From NCBI GenBank assembly GCA_017935345.1, contig JAGBHU010000044.1, positions 124,001-188,000 of the forward strand: DNA of 64,000 nucleotides, in the 5' to 3' direction. A program made the translations under genes and the position numbers. Numbering within the stretch: position 1 is the first letter of the stretch; each line of letters starts with the position of its first letter. This DNA comes from Coprococcus sp. GTDB taxonomy: Bacteria > Bacillota > Clostridia > Lachnospirales > Lachnospiraceae. Positions 8,996-17,406 of the stretch are shown here, piece by piece. The notes below the pieces were generated by a model. That model searched no databases, was not told the origin of the DNA, and saw nothing but the letters and a program-made list of their open reading frames with translations.

Positions 8996-9571
8996 TTAAA
9001 CTCCCAGCTCAAACAATGTATTTCTCATTTTTTTGTCTCTTGATATGAATTCTTCTCCCGGCTCTTTTAGAGTATTCGCTTTTTTAATAAACTCCTTCAC
9101 GCTTCCGGTAACAAGAATCACATAAGGCTTCTTTTGGTTGGCGAAAGATTTTTCTATCTCTTTCTTAATACTGTCCATATCAGGATATTTTTTCTTAAAT
9201 TTATCGGTATACAGGAATATGATTCTTCCGTTTCTTACGATGACAGCAGGGAAAAACAATATTCCTTCATATCTGCTCAGGGATATATCATAAACGATAT
9301 CATCGCTTCCGCCATAGCTTATTTTATGATTGACAAGCTCATATTCTTCCTTTGAAAGAGGCTTAAAATTAGCACATAATATGTAGGAAACCAGTTGCTT
9401 TGCAAATGGCAAACTGGTCAGAATCGGCAGCAATATAAACAGATTTTTTCTTGTATCAAATACTGCTACCGAAAAAAACACACCGAGTATAATAATCAGT
9501 CCGAGTACAATGATGCTGATTAAAAGCCGTTTCTTGTATTTTTCTATATATCCATAGTCACCTTTTTCCAA
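8996..9571 (-). CDS. Conserved membrane protein, function unknown
   Basis: A 191-residue protein with a charged N-terminus, two adjacent membrane helices (about 14-34 and 41-63) and a soluble C-terminal domain of about 125 residues. The soluble part contains YGGSDDIVYDISLSRYEGILFFPAVIVRNGRIIFLY. No known catalytic motif was recognised. The start is a TTG with GGAG 10 nt upstream and no nearby ATG alternative. It ends 1 nt before the pseudouridine synthase ATG and is co-transcribed with it and recU. Confidence 0.65.
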   Translation of the reverse strand: MEKGDYGYIEKYKKRLLISIIVLGLIIILGVFFSVAVFDTRKNLFILLPILTSLPFAKQLVSYILCANFKPLSKEEYELVNHKISYGGSDDIVYDISLSRYEGILFFPAVIVRNGRIIFLYTDKFKKKYPDMDSIKKEIEKSFANQKKPYVILVTGSVKEFIKKANTLKEPGEEFISRDKKMRNTLFELGV

Positions 9572-9664
9572 TGTCGTTTATCTCCTCTGATTGTTATGCT
9601 TGTTGTAATATCCGTTTTTCAATATGTTTATTTGTAAAAAAATATATTTATTTACAAAAATCCG

Positions 9665-10423
9665 TTATTTTATAAATTGAATTAAAATTCCGTGAGGGAT
9701 TATCTTTGCAAATAATCTGAATACCTTAATCGGAAGACTATATACGGATACGTCTTTAAAGTAAAAGGAATCCAGAAGTGCTTTTCTTACCACATGCTTT
9801 GGATTGACTCTGAACAGGTACTTGTACGCCTTCGTATTTGTATTTCTCTCTGCAATATTAAAAAATTCAGTCTTAACAGGTCCCGGACATACGGCTGTAA
9901 CAGTAATATTTCTGTCAAACAGCTCCTGGTTTAATGCTCTTGAAAAGGAAAGGACCATTGACTTTGTTGCGGCATATACCGAAAATGACGGCTGCGGCAG
10001 AAAACCCGCAGAGGATGCGACATTAATAATATTTGCAGGGGAGGACATATACGGAAGCGATATATATGTCATTGCTGTAAGTGCTTTGCAGTTTAAGTCT
10101 ATCATTCCGATATTGTCCTCATAGGATGTTTCATCAAAATGTCCGCAAATACCATAACCGGCAGCGTTTACAAGCAGTCTTATGGACGGATTCTGTCTTT
10201 CAAGCAGTGACTTATAAAAGGTAATGTCCGCATCCTTGGAAAGGTCAAGACTAAGGATTCTTACCAATTTGCCGTTTATTTCTTTCTTTACCTCATTCAG
10301 CTTCTCTGTCCGTCTTGCTATAATCCAAATTTCTTCAATCGTATTATATTTTTTGCTTATCTGTATTGCAAATTCTTTTCCGATGCCTGATGAAGCACCT
10401 GTTATCACTGCTATCTTTCTCAT
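9665..10423 (-). CDS. Short-chain dehydrogenase/reductase (SDR)
   Basis: A classical SDR of about 252 residues from the ATG at 10423, which overlaps the upstream stop as ATGA and has GGAGG 8 nt before it. It has the Rossmann glycine motif TGASSGIGKEFA, an NAAG-equivalent VNAAGYGICG, and the catalytic Tyr-Lys pair in YAATKSM with the Ser in NVASSAGF. The C-terminal tail is hydrophobic. Related DltE/YqjQ-like SDRs reduce unknown carbonyl substrates, so the substrate is not assigned. An AT-rich stem (about 9638-9658) follows and may end transcription. Confidence 0.85.
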   Translation of the reverse strand: MRKIAVITGASSGIGKEFAIQISKKYNTIEEIWIIARRTEKLNEVKKEINGKLVRILSLDLSKDADITFYKSLLERQNPSIRLLVNAAGYGICGHFDETSYEDNIGMIDLNCKALTAMTYISLPYMSSPANIINVASSAGFLPQPSFSVYAATKSMVLSFSRALNQELFDRNITVTAVCPGPVKTEFFNIAERNTNTKAYKYLFRVNPKHVVRKALLDSFYFKDVSVYSLPIKVFRLFAKIIPHGILIQFIK

Positions 10424-11802
10424 ACCATCATCCTCCAACCTGATAAATATTTGTTTTTTAATAATCCATTATTATTTTTTGCCCATCCAAGGGGATATCC
10501 GTCTACACAAACAAGTACATATCCGTTTTGAACATTACAATCTTCTATCTCAATCGTTTCACCCTTAAGATATTTTATCACCCGTCCGTCTTTGCATGAC
10601 AGAGAAATTGAATTGTCATAGTCTGACATGGAAAGATACATGGCAAGCGATTGTCCCGGTTCAAAACGGTTTTTCTTGATTTCACCGAGATACAGTCCCT
10701 GTCTGAGCAATCTTAATCCCCTTACATTCGGTGTACCATAAGGAATAAAATAAAGCTTTCCTTTATTTTCCTCAATTCTGGCAAAATCTATTCCTGCATT
10801 TGCCGAAATATGTGATAAAAATTCGGCGGTATACGCATCCAATTTATATGGTTTAAAGCAATATTCCGATATGCCGCCTACATCTTCCGTATCTTTTTTT
10901 CCGATAAGGGCGACAAAATGACCTTCTCCTTTGATTCTGTGCGGCCACAATCTGGCACACTTTACAAGGTCGGCATTTCCTGTAGTTCCCCATTCCGGAT
11001 GGCCATCATCAAAGCCTGTATATTTTGGGACCTCCTTCAGATACAGACTGTCGTCAAGAGAAAGCAGGTATTCCACCGATTGTTCATCTTCTTCCGGGGA
11101 AAAGGTACAGGTGGAATAAAGCATGGTGCCTCCCGGCCTCAGACATTTTACCATCTCGTTTAATATGCCCTTTTGCAGACCTGCAAATAAATCAGTACCG
11201 TTATTTTCCCATGCGGTTATCATGGAACCTGATTTGCGGAACATTCCTTCGCCGGAACAAGGAGCATCTATCAGTATCTTGTCAAACATTCCGGAAAATG
11301 CCGCCGAAATACCGTTTGGCGGTTCGTTGACAAGACACATATTTCCGATGCCAAACAACTCCATATTTTTCAGTAATGCTTTTGCCCTTGAGTTGCTGAT
11401 GTCATTTGTAATCAGCATCCCCGTACCATTTAATTTGGCTGCAAGCTCGGTAGATTTACCACCCGGTGCTGCGCATATATCAAGTACAAGGTCACCCTCT
11501 TCAATATCAAGTACGCTGGCAGGTGTCATGGCACTTGGCTCCTGAATATAGTATAGTCCTGCATAATAATACGGATGTTTGGAAGGCGTATATTTTTTAT
11601 GGTCGTAATAAAAGCCGTTTTTAGTCCATTCTATGGGTGTCAGCTCAAAGGGAGATATCTTAAGAAAGTCCTCAACGCTAATCTTGGCAGTATTGATTCT
11701 TATTCCATGATTCATCTCCTTATCAAGACAGGCTATATACGCATCGTATTCATCTTTCAGTTGTTTTTTGATTCGTTCGTCAAATGCCTGTGGCAGTCTC
11801 AT
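10420..11802 (-). CDS. RsmF/NOL1-NOP2-Sun family rRNA (cytosine-C5) methyltransferase
   Basis: A SAM-dependent RNA methyltransferase of about 460 residues. An N-terminal PUA-like/NOP segment precedes the SAM-binding motif DICAAPGGKSTELA; the catalytic motif DAPCSGEGMFRK holds one of the two cysteines and STCTFSPEEDE the other. A C-terminal RsmF-type RNA-binding extension ends near WAKNNNG. The start at 11802 has GGAG 6 nt upstream and gives the family-typical MRLPQAFDERIKK; an ATG at 11820 is possible. It overlaps the SDR gene by 4 nt. Confidence 0.9.
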   Translation of the reverse strand: MRLPQAFDERIKKQLKDEYDAYIACLDKEMNHGIRINTAKISVEDFLKISPFELTPIEWTKNGFYYDHKKYTPSKHPYYYAGLYYIQEPSAMTPASVLDIEEGDLVLDICAAPGGKSTELAAKLNGTGMLITNDISNSRAKALLKNMELFGIGNMCLVNEPPNGISAAFSGMFDKILIDAPCSGEGMFRKSGSMITAWENNGTDLFAGLQKGILNEMVKCLRPGGTMLYSTCTFSPEEDEQSVEYLLSLDDSLYLKEVPKYTGFDDGHPEWGTTGNADLVKCARLWPHRIKGEGHFVALIGKKDTEDVGGISEYCFKPYKLDAYTAEFLSHISANAGIDFARIEENKGKLYFIPYGTPNVRGLRLLRQGLYLGEIKKNRFEPGQSLAMYLSMSDYDNSISLSCKDGRVIKYLKGETIEIEDCNVQNGYVLVCVDGYPLGWAKNNNGLLKNKYLSGWRMMV

Positions 11803-11875
11803 TTGCCTCTCCTTTTCCATATATTCCTTAACGATATTCTAATTTGCCCATGAACACAATATCAACTGTCATGTG

Positions 11876-12694
11876 CTAATTGAGGCTTTGCGCTTTATAT
11901 CCCTCAGCGATAATATCCAGCTGCTTTGCAAATGAACCCAGCAGTTCCATATCATCCTGCTGATAAATTTTATAGAATTCATCCTGTATCTTGACAATCT
12001 CACGTTGATTTCCCACACGATACAAATTCTGTATGTTCGTCAGTATTTCAGAAACGATATTTGCCTTGATATTAAAGGAATTCTGGGCATCCATGATTTC
12101 TCCTCTTACCTGAGACATTTCCTTATCAAGGGTGACCGTCGCATCTGCGGCAGCATGAAGCTTCTCTCTGATATGAGAAGGCATATTATGCTTATACTTA
12201 TATTGTAACGAATGTTCTATCGTTGCCCAAAAATTCATTGCCAGCGTTCTTATCTGGATTTCAGCCTGAATGGTTTTCGGACCATTTATGGTATATACAT
12301 CATAATCAAGAATGATGTGGTAACTCTGATATCCGCTATCCTTGGCATTTGTAATATAATCCTTTTCTTCTCTGATACGCATATCACTTCTGTCCCGGAT
12401 GATCTCAACGACCTTATCGATATCCTCAACAAACTGGCACATTACCCGTATTCCTGCGATATCGTCCATTTCTTCAACGATCTGGTCCATTGGAATATTC
12501 TTCTTCTGCATCTTGTCAAGAATGCTGGATATCTTTTTTACTCTGCCTGTTACAGTCTCGATAGGCGAATATAAACCCTGATTTCTGTACTGGGCTATAA
12601 TGTGATTAAATTTTATCAGCAGTTCATCAACCGCCTGCTCGTATGGAGATAAAATCTCACGCCATAATTGAATCTCCAAAATAACACCCCCCAT
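11876..12694 (-). CDS. Small alarmone synthetase (RelQ/YjbM-type GTP pyrophosphokinase)
   Basis: A single-domain (p)ppGpp synthetase with no hydrolase domain. Hallmarks are DDIAGIRVMCQFVEDI, the substrate loop KDSGYQSYHIIL, and EIQIRTLAMNFWATIEHSLQYKY. Residues about 195-272 form a helical tail longer than in the 210-220-residue RelQ proteins. It makes pppGpp or ppGpp independently of the ribosome. It starts 2 nt after the TPR gene; a TTG at 12679 behind GGGGGG is an alternative start. No ppGpp hydrolase is in the window. Confidence 0.9.
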   Translation of the reverse strand: MGGVILEIQLWREILSPYEQAVDELLIKFNHIIAQYRNQGLYSPIETVTGRVKKISSILDKMQKKNIPMDQIVEEMDDIAGIRVMCQFVEDIDKVVEIIRDRSDMRIREEKDYITNAKDSGYQSYHIILDYDVYTINGPKTIQAEIQIRTLAMNFWATIEHSLQYKYKHNMPSHIREKLHAAADATVTLDKEMSQVRGEIMDAQNSFNIKANIVSEILTNIQNLYRVGNQREIVKIQDEFYKIYQQDDMELLGSFAKQLDIIAEGYKAQSLN

Positions 12695-12696
12695 GT

Positions 12697-13524
12697 TTAA
12701 TCATCCGTTTTTCTTGTGCTTAAGAATATATATTCATGCTGACCTTCTTCATAGTCAGGATATAATTCTACAAGCTCTTCGGCAAGCTCATATGCATAAT
12801 TATAATCGTTTTGTTCCTCGTAATACGCGATTTCCATAAGCCTTAACTGCGCATTGTATTCCGCATCACTGTCAAGGCCGTTGTTGATATAGCCTATTGC
12901 CGTTTCGTAGTCTTCAATGCTTATGTAATATGATGCATATTGTGCATAAATATATGAATTAAAGCCAAATTCCTTGACATAAGCCTCATAATTCTCAAAC
13001 ATCTTATCCGAATTATCAAGCTCTCCATAGCATGTGCCTATGTACATATACAGTTCATGCCATTTTTCTGCTTTTTTTTCAAGACCTTCAATCGCTGCAG
13101 TATAATTTCCCTGTTCAAAGCAGTATAATGCATCTGCAAGCTCCATCATGGAAGTAACTTCTTTTTTATTTGTATGTGCATTTTCGAGTATTTCCTTATA
13201 TTCAGTTAAAGCCTCACCATAATTTCCCTGTTTCATATATGTATCAGCAATATAGAGTTTTATATTTGTATCTGTTCTTTCTGAAAGTAACTGGGACTCA
13301 CTCAGTGCAGCCTCAAACTTTTCAAGGGCTTCATTGTATTGCTTTGTTTCGTAGAATTTAAGTCCTTCTTCAAAATATTCTTTCTTATGTGAAAGCAGTG
13401 CTGAAATTCCATATATTATTCCAAACACCAATAAAACGCAAAAAATAAAGAATATAAACAGTCGTTTATAATTCAGTCTGTATTTGTTATTTCTTCGTCT
13501 CCGTCTTCTTTTTCTTGTTGCCAT
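12697..13524 (-). CDS. Membrane-anchored TPR repeat protein
   Basis: A 275-residue protein with an arginine-rich cytoplasmic N-terminus (ATRKRRRRRRNN), one membrane helix (about 25-47) and an extracytoplasmic part made of about five TPR-like repeats. The clearest repeats are YFEEGLKFYETKQYNEALEK and YMKQGNYGEALTEYKEIL. TPR arrays act as protein-protein scaffolds; no partner is evident. It is co-transcribed with the alarmone synthetase 2 nt downstream, which is suggestive but not proof of a stress role. Confidence 0.75.
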   Translation of the reverse strand: MATRKRRRRRRNNKYRLNYKRLFIFFIFCVLLVFGIIYGISALLSHKKEYFEEGLKFYETKQYNEALEKFEAALSESQLLSERTDTNIKLYIADTYMKQGNYGEALTEYKEILENAHTNKKEVTSMMELADALYCFEQGNYTAAIEGLEKKAEKWHELYMYIGTCYGELDNSDKMFENYEAYVKEFGFNSYIYAQYASYYISIEDYETAIGYINNGLDSDAEYNAQLRLMEIAYYEEQNDYNYAYELAEELVELYPDYEEGQHEYIFLSTRKTDD

Positions 13525-13711
13525 AATAAAAAAACCTCATATATATATTAATATTTAAGTATGTATTAACATATTTGTTGCAGGTGACTTGTCAGTATAA
13601 GCTGACACGAGTCCTATCAACATCCGTTACAAAATTGCATAAATTTACTAATATATTGTAACACAAAATAAAACGATTATAAAGGGAAAAGAAATGAATG
13701 GTTTGATATAT

Positions 13712-13771
13712 TAAAAATAAATATGGTGGATATACTGAATTTTCTATCGTATATCCACCGTATTTATTTTT
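13712..13771 (-). terminator. Long-stem hairpin downstream of the purine genes
   Basis: Arms of about 23 bp (13712-13734 and 13749-13771) around a 14-nt loop pair with one mismatch and end in T-rich sequence on both strands. It lies after the AICAR transformylase stop and before the TPR gene, so it probably terminates the purine operon. The rest of the 283-nt gap shows no convincing gene. Confidence 0.65.
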
Positions 13772-13807
13772 AAAGTTATATTCCATTATGTTATTTAAAG
13801 AATTATT

Positions 13808-14986
13808 TTAGTGATGGAACAATCTGATTCCTGTAAATACCATTGCCATATTATATTTATCACAGCATTCGATTACAAGGTCGTCTCTGACTGAGCCGCC
13901 TGGCTGTGCAATATATTTAACACCACTCTTATAGGCTCTCTCAATATTATCTGAGAATGGGAAGAAAGCATCTGAACCGAGCGTAACATCCTGATTCTTG
14001 TCAAGCCATGCACGCTTCTCTTCTCTTGTGAATACAGGAGGCTTTACCTTAAAACGTTTCTGCCATTCCCCATCACGAAGAACGTCCTCATACTCATCAC
14101 CGATATAGACATCGATTGTATTATCTCTGTCTGCTCTGCCCAGATTGTCAACAAACTGAAGGTTCATAACCTGTGGTGCCTGACGAAGGAACCAGTTGTC
14201 TGCCTTCTGACCCGCAAGTCTTGTACAGTGAATTCTTGACTGCTGGCCTGCACCGATACCGATAGCCTGTCCGCCCTTTACATAGCATACGGAATTGGAC
14301 TGTGTATATTTCAGCGTAATAAGGGAAATCTTCAAATCTATCAGAGCAGCTTCCGGAATATCCTTGTTCTCAGTTACAATGTTGGAAAGTAAATCTGCAT
14401 CGATATTCAGCTCATTTCTGCCCTGCTCAAATGTAATTCCATATACCTGCTTTCTTTCGATTTCAGCAGGAACGTAATTCTCATCGATCTGAATAATGTT
14501 GTAATTGCCTTTTTTCTTTGCCATGAGAAGCTCCATAGCTTCATCTGTATAGCCCGGTGCAATCACACCATCTGATACTTCTCTTTTGATCAGTCTTGCC
14601 GTATCAACATCACATACATCGGAAAGCGCTATAAAATCACCAAATGAGGACATTCTGTCAGCGCCTCTTGCTCTTGCATATGCACAAGCAAGCGGTGACA
14701 ACGTACCAAGGTCATCTACCCAGTAAATTTTTGCGAGTGTTTCGTCAAGCGGTAAACCGACAGCAGCACCTGCCGGTGATACATGCTTGAAGGAAGTTGC
14801 GGCAGGAAGTCCTGTTGCTGCCTTCAGCTCTTTCACAAGCTGCCAGCCGTTAAATGCATCAAGAAAATTGATATAGCCCGGCTTTCCGTTTAATACCGTA
14901 ACAGGAAGCTCGCTGCCATCCTCCATATATATTCTGGAAGGCTTCTGATTTGGGTTACATCCATACTTTAACTGAATTTCGTTCAT
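13808..14986 (-). CDS. AICAR transformylase, free-standing (PurH C-terminal domain only)
   Basis: A 392-residue protein beginning MNEIQLKYGCNPNQ, with AGGAGG 8 nt before the ATG at 14986. It corresponds to the AICAR formyltransferase half of PurH: TSFKHVSPAGAAV, SFGDFIALSD, IAPGYTDEA, SNSVCYVKGGQAIGIGAGQQSRIHCTRLA and the C-terminal IAQPGGSVRDD. It transfers a formyl group from 10-formyl-THF to AICAR. The IMP cyclohydrolase half of PurH is missing and replaced by the PurO-type protein encoded just upstream. A longer in-frame reading to 15193 only overlaps purO and is rejected. Confidence 0.92.
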   Translation of the reverse strand: MNEIQLKYGCNPNQKPSRIYMEDGSELPVTVLNGKPGYINFLDAFNGWQLVKELKAATGLPAATSFKHVSPAGAAVGLPLDETLAKIYWVDDLGTLSPLACAYARARGADRMSSFGDFIALSDVCDVDTARLIKREVSDGVIAPGYTDEAMELLMAKKKGNYNIIQIDENYVPAEIERKQVYGITFEQGRNELNIDADLLSNIVTENKDIPEAALIDLKISLITLKYTQSNSVCYVKGGQAIGIGAGQQSRIHCTRLAGQKADNWFLRQAPQVMNLQFVDNLGRADRDNTIDVYIGDEYEDVLRDGEWQKRFKVKPPVFTREEKRAWLDKNQDVTLGSDAFFPFSDNIERAYKSGVKYIAQPGGSVRDDLVIECCDKYNMAMVFTGIRLFHH

Positions 14987-15005
14987 ATTTTTATCCTCCT
15001 GATTT

Positions 15006-15719
15006 TTATTGATTCTTATTGATGATTCTTGTCTCATATTCGCCCGTTGCGATATCAATATATCTGACAAAAAGTGATACCTTATTTTCCTCATTGAGAT
15101 TTGTCCATACCATATTGGCAAATTCATCGATATCTCCTGAAATGCCAACGAGCTTAGGCTCACCCTCAAAGCTTGGGAGCGGATTGCCGTCATGCATATA
15201 TGTGTGTATAAAATGACCTTCGCCGTTTACAGGATTCTCATATGAAAATGTATATCTGTTGCAGGCATCAGGATTGCCGTTGTTGCTCTTTAATATAGAC
15301 ATCCGGTAATCATATTTTCCGTCTTCTACATGCATAACACCGGATATTCTAGGGGTGTAATTAGGAGCGTCAGGCTCAAATTCCCTGCTTCTTAAGGATT
15401 GTTCAAATGTAAGACCGTCTGCAAGACCGTCATATATCGTATCTGTCTGGTCGCCATTTGTAACAATCGTGTTTTTTCCAAGAATTCTTACAGGTGCATA
15501 GATAATAAGGCTTGGGTCTTCAAGCTTTGATGCATCAAAAGCCTCTGTCCTGATGCCTTCGCCTTCGGTTACAAATACACGGTTTCTGCTGTTTGAGCTT
15601 CTTCCCATGATAAAGTAAGCTGTTACAGCCTTTAATCCGTCTTCAGACTTACCGATTACAATACCTCTTCCAGGGTATGCATTTTGATTCAGCTCTGATG
15701 CAAGTGATAACATTTCCAT
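15006..15719 (-). CDS. IMP cyclohydrolase, PurO-like
   Basis: A 237-residue protein of the IMP cyclohydrolase family first known from archaea (PurO), with N-terminal AYPGRGIVIGKSEDG and YFIMGRSSNSRNRVF, and TPRISGVMHVEDGKYDY. It closes FAICAR to IMP, the last step of purine synthesis. It is unrelated in fold to the PurH N-terminal domain. It starts behind GGAGG, ends 19 nt before AICAR transformylase, and sits directly behind a ZTP riboswitch, which supports its purine role. Assignment is from motifs and context; no search was run. Confidence 0.85.
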   Translation of the reverse strand: MEMLSLASELNQNAYPGRGIVIGKSEDGLKAVTAYFIMGRSSNSRNRVFVTEGEGIRTEAFDASKLEDPSLIIYAPVRILGKNTIVTNGDQTDTIYDGLADGLTFEQSLRSREFEPDAPNYTPRISGVMHVEDGKYDYRMSILKSNNGNPDACNRYTFSYENPVNGEGHFIHTYMHDGNPLPSFEGEPKLVGISGDIDEFANMVWTNLNEENKVSLFVRYIDIATGEYETRIINKNQ

Positions 15720-15773
15720 TTCTTTTTCCTCCGTTTTTTATAATGAATGATACTCTATCAATATATAATAGAG

Positions 15774-15824
15774 CAAAAAAAGACCGTCTGAACACACAAA
15801 ATAAATGTATGCCCAGGCGGTCGG
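15774..15824 (-). terminator. Riboswitch-controlled terminator
   Basis: On the minus strand the arms GACCGCCTG and CAGACGGTC pair (one mismatch) and are followed by seven T. The first arm is part of the conserved 3' half of the ZTP aptamer, so ligand binding and terminator formation exclude each other. This is a transcription-attenuation platform for purO. Confidence 0.85.
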
Positions 15825-15897
15825 CTGTTTTCATTTGTATACACTCCCTGTAGGTAATCCTACGCAGCAAATGCTGTTTCCGCCAGTCGTGCATACG
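15811..15897 (-). promoter_or_regulatory. ZTP (pfl) riboswitch aptamer
   Basis: The minus strand carries the two conserved blocks of the pfl motif: CGACTGGCGGAA near the 5' end with ACAGGGAG in the middle, and GCCGACCGCCTGGGCA at the 3' end. They are spaced as in known ZTP aptamers and followed by the overlapping terminator. ZTP/ZMP binding should turn on purO and AICAR transformylase, which consume ZMP (AICAR). The motif was recognised by eye; a covariance-model search would confirm it. Confidence 0.9.
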
Positions 15898-15907
15898 TCA
15901 TATTCAA

Positions 15908-15936
15908 ATAATATAATAAATAAAAGTGTTATGCAA
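15908..15936 (-). promoter_or_regulatory. Promoter of the riboswitch-purO transcript
   Basis: On the minus strand TTGCAT (15931-15936) and TATTAT (15908-15913) are separated by 17 bp. Transcription would start just before the ZTP aptamer. Confidence 0.6.
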
Positions 15937-15945
15937 GTTCAAATA

Positions 15946-16857
15946 TTATGATTTTGTTTTATTTACAATAAATACACCTGCTGTAACCAGTATTGCCGAA
16001 ATAATATATTTGTATGAAAAAGCTTCATGCAGCATAATACAGCTCAGCAATGCCCCGAGAACAGGGATAAACGAATTGAATATCGCCACATTTCCCACCG
16101 GATTGTAAAGTATCAGTGTATTGTACAGGGCAAATCCTACCGCCGAAATCAGTATCAGGCAAATAAGCACAATCAATCCTGTAGCTGTAATGCGGTGCAG
16201 TCTTCCGCCCATCAAAAAACCGACCACCATAAGTACCAGACCACCTATGGAAAGACTCAGCCCCGTTGCATATACCGGATTCATCCGTTTTGTTACAATT
16301 CTTGTCAGGATACCACCAAAGGCGGAACAAAGTGAATTGAACACCATAAACATATCTCCGGGAAATGACAGACTAAGACCTGATGGATTAATGCTTATTA
16401 CAAGTATTCCCGAAAAACCGATGAGGCAGCCTATCGCCTTTGACCATGACATGGTATCGCTTGCAAAAAAAATACATGCAAATATAATCAGCAAAAATGT
16501 ACTGAGCGAATCATACAATGCCGACCTTGAACCATCCATATAGGAAAGTCCCAGATAAAAGAAAAAATAATGAAGTGCTGTATTTACAAATCCAAATACA
16601 AATAACAGACTGATATCACTACTGCTTTTTATATCTGTTTTTAATCTCCGAAGCATTGCGAACAAAATCAGCAAAATTCCTGCTGTAAAAAATCGGATTC
16701 CTGCAAATAAAGCTTTACTCCAATTGTCATCCGAAGAAATGGCAAATTCATCAAATCCGATTTTGATTAGCGGAAAAGCAAACGCCCAGGAAATAACGGC
16801 TATCATGGCAAAAATCTGGATATAGCCTTTTTTTGTAAATATATTTTCTTTAGTCAT
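15946..16857 (-). CDS. EamA/DMT-family transporter
   Basis: A 303-residue protein with about ten hydrophobic helices arranged as two EamA repeats (about 10-145 and 160-298). Each repeat has the usual drug/metabolite-transporter glycine-rich helices (for example IGCLIGFSGILVISI and ISAILVTAGVFIV). Such proteins export metabolites or amino acids; the substrate is not predictable. It overlaps the preceding HPt gene by 8 nt, so the two are co-transcribed. Confidence 0.85.
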   Translation of the reverse strand: MTKENIFTKKGYIQIFAMIAVISWAFAFPLIKIGFDEFAISSDDNWSKALFAGIRFFTAGILLILFAMLRRLKTDIKSSSDISLLFVFGFVNTALHYFFFYLGLSYMDGSRSALYDSLSTFLLIIFACIFFASDTMSWSKAIGCLIGFSGILVISINPSGLSLSFPGDMFMVFNSLCSAFGGILTRIVTKRMNPVYATGLSLSIGGLVLMVVGFLMGGRLHRITATGLIVLICLILISAVGFALYNTLILYNPVGNVAIFNSFIPVLGALLSCIMLHEAFSYKYIISAILVTAGVFIVNKTKS

Positions 16858-17203
16858 TTCCTTTAATGGCGGCTACTGCCTCGAGATAATCCCTTTTTGC
16901 TATTTCAAAAAGCTCTATTGCTTTGTCTGTAGGATTATTTCTAAGCTCCTCCGTAAGTGCTGAAATACTTTTAAAGTATCTGTTTACACTCATATTTCCT
17001 GCAACACCCTTAGCTGTATGTGCCATCAAAAAGCCTGTGGCATAATCTTTTTTGGACATAGCCTCTTCCAATTTTGTAAATGTATCATCTTCAACAAATT
17101 TAAGAAGAAACTTCTCATAGATAGCTACACTTCCTGCAAATCTTTTTAAGCCCTCTTCATAATCTATTCCGGCTGCAATCAGTTTTTCTTTATTCATCAT
17201 CAT
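16850..17203 (-). CDS. Stand-alone HPt phosphotransfer protein
   Basis: A 117-residue helical protein made of one HPt domain. The phospho-accepting His is in LMAHTAKGVAGNMS, a close match to the HPt consensus HTLKGxAxxxG. HPt proteins relay phosphate between a hybrid kinase receiver and a response regulator. No hybrid kinase is near, so it is an orphan relay. Three ATG codons open the gene; the third (17197) has GGAGG at the best distance. It is coupled by overlap to the EamA transporter. Confidence 0.8.
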   Translation of the reverse strand: MMMNKEKLIAAGIDYEEGLKRFAGSVAIYEKFLLKFVEDDTFTKLEEAMSKKDYATGFLMAHTAKGVAGNMSVNRYFKSISALTEELRNNPTDKAIELFEIAKRDYLEAVAAIKGND

Positions 17204-17341
17204 TCCTCCACATCATAATTTTTTTCTGCCATGTTTGTCAGTGGCTTTTATTATTTTATTTTTCTAATTATAACATCATAGAATGCATTGAGACAAGTGT
17301 ATTCATGATAAATGCATTTTATTTGTATTTTTTATTTTATA

Positions 17342-17377
17342 AAAAATGCTGCCCTGCAAGATAACCTGCAGGGCAGC
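17342..17377 (-). terminator. Terminator of the feo operon
   Basis: The arms GCTGCCCTGCA (17348-17358) and TGCAGGGCAGC (17367-17377) form a perfect 11-bp GC-rich stem with an 8-nt loop. On the minus strand it is followed by ATTTTTT, directly downstream of feoB. Confidence 0.9.
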
Positions 17378-17406
17378 GTGTATGATTAATATTATTGAAA
17401 GAGAAT

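Noticed and set aside
13592..13786. 64-residue open reading frame after the purine genes
   Set aside because: It spans the long hairpin and has no ribosome site; reads as chance coding in AT-rich DNA.
15811..15897. Purine (guanine/adenine) riboswitch
   Set aside because: The conserved blocks match the ZTP (pfl) motif rather than the purine aptamer.
16025..16330. Overlapping reading frames opposite and across the EamA gene
   Set aside because: Shadow frames of a real membrane protein; no ribosome site and no known domain.
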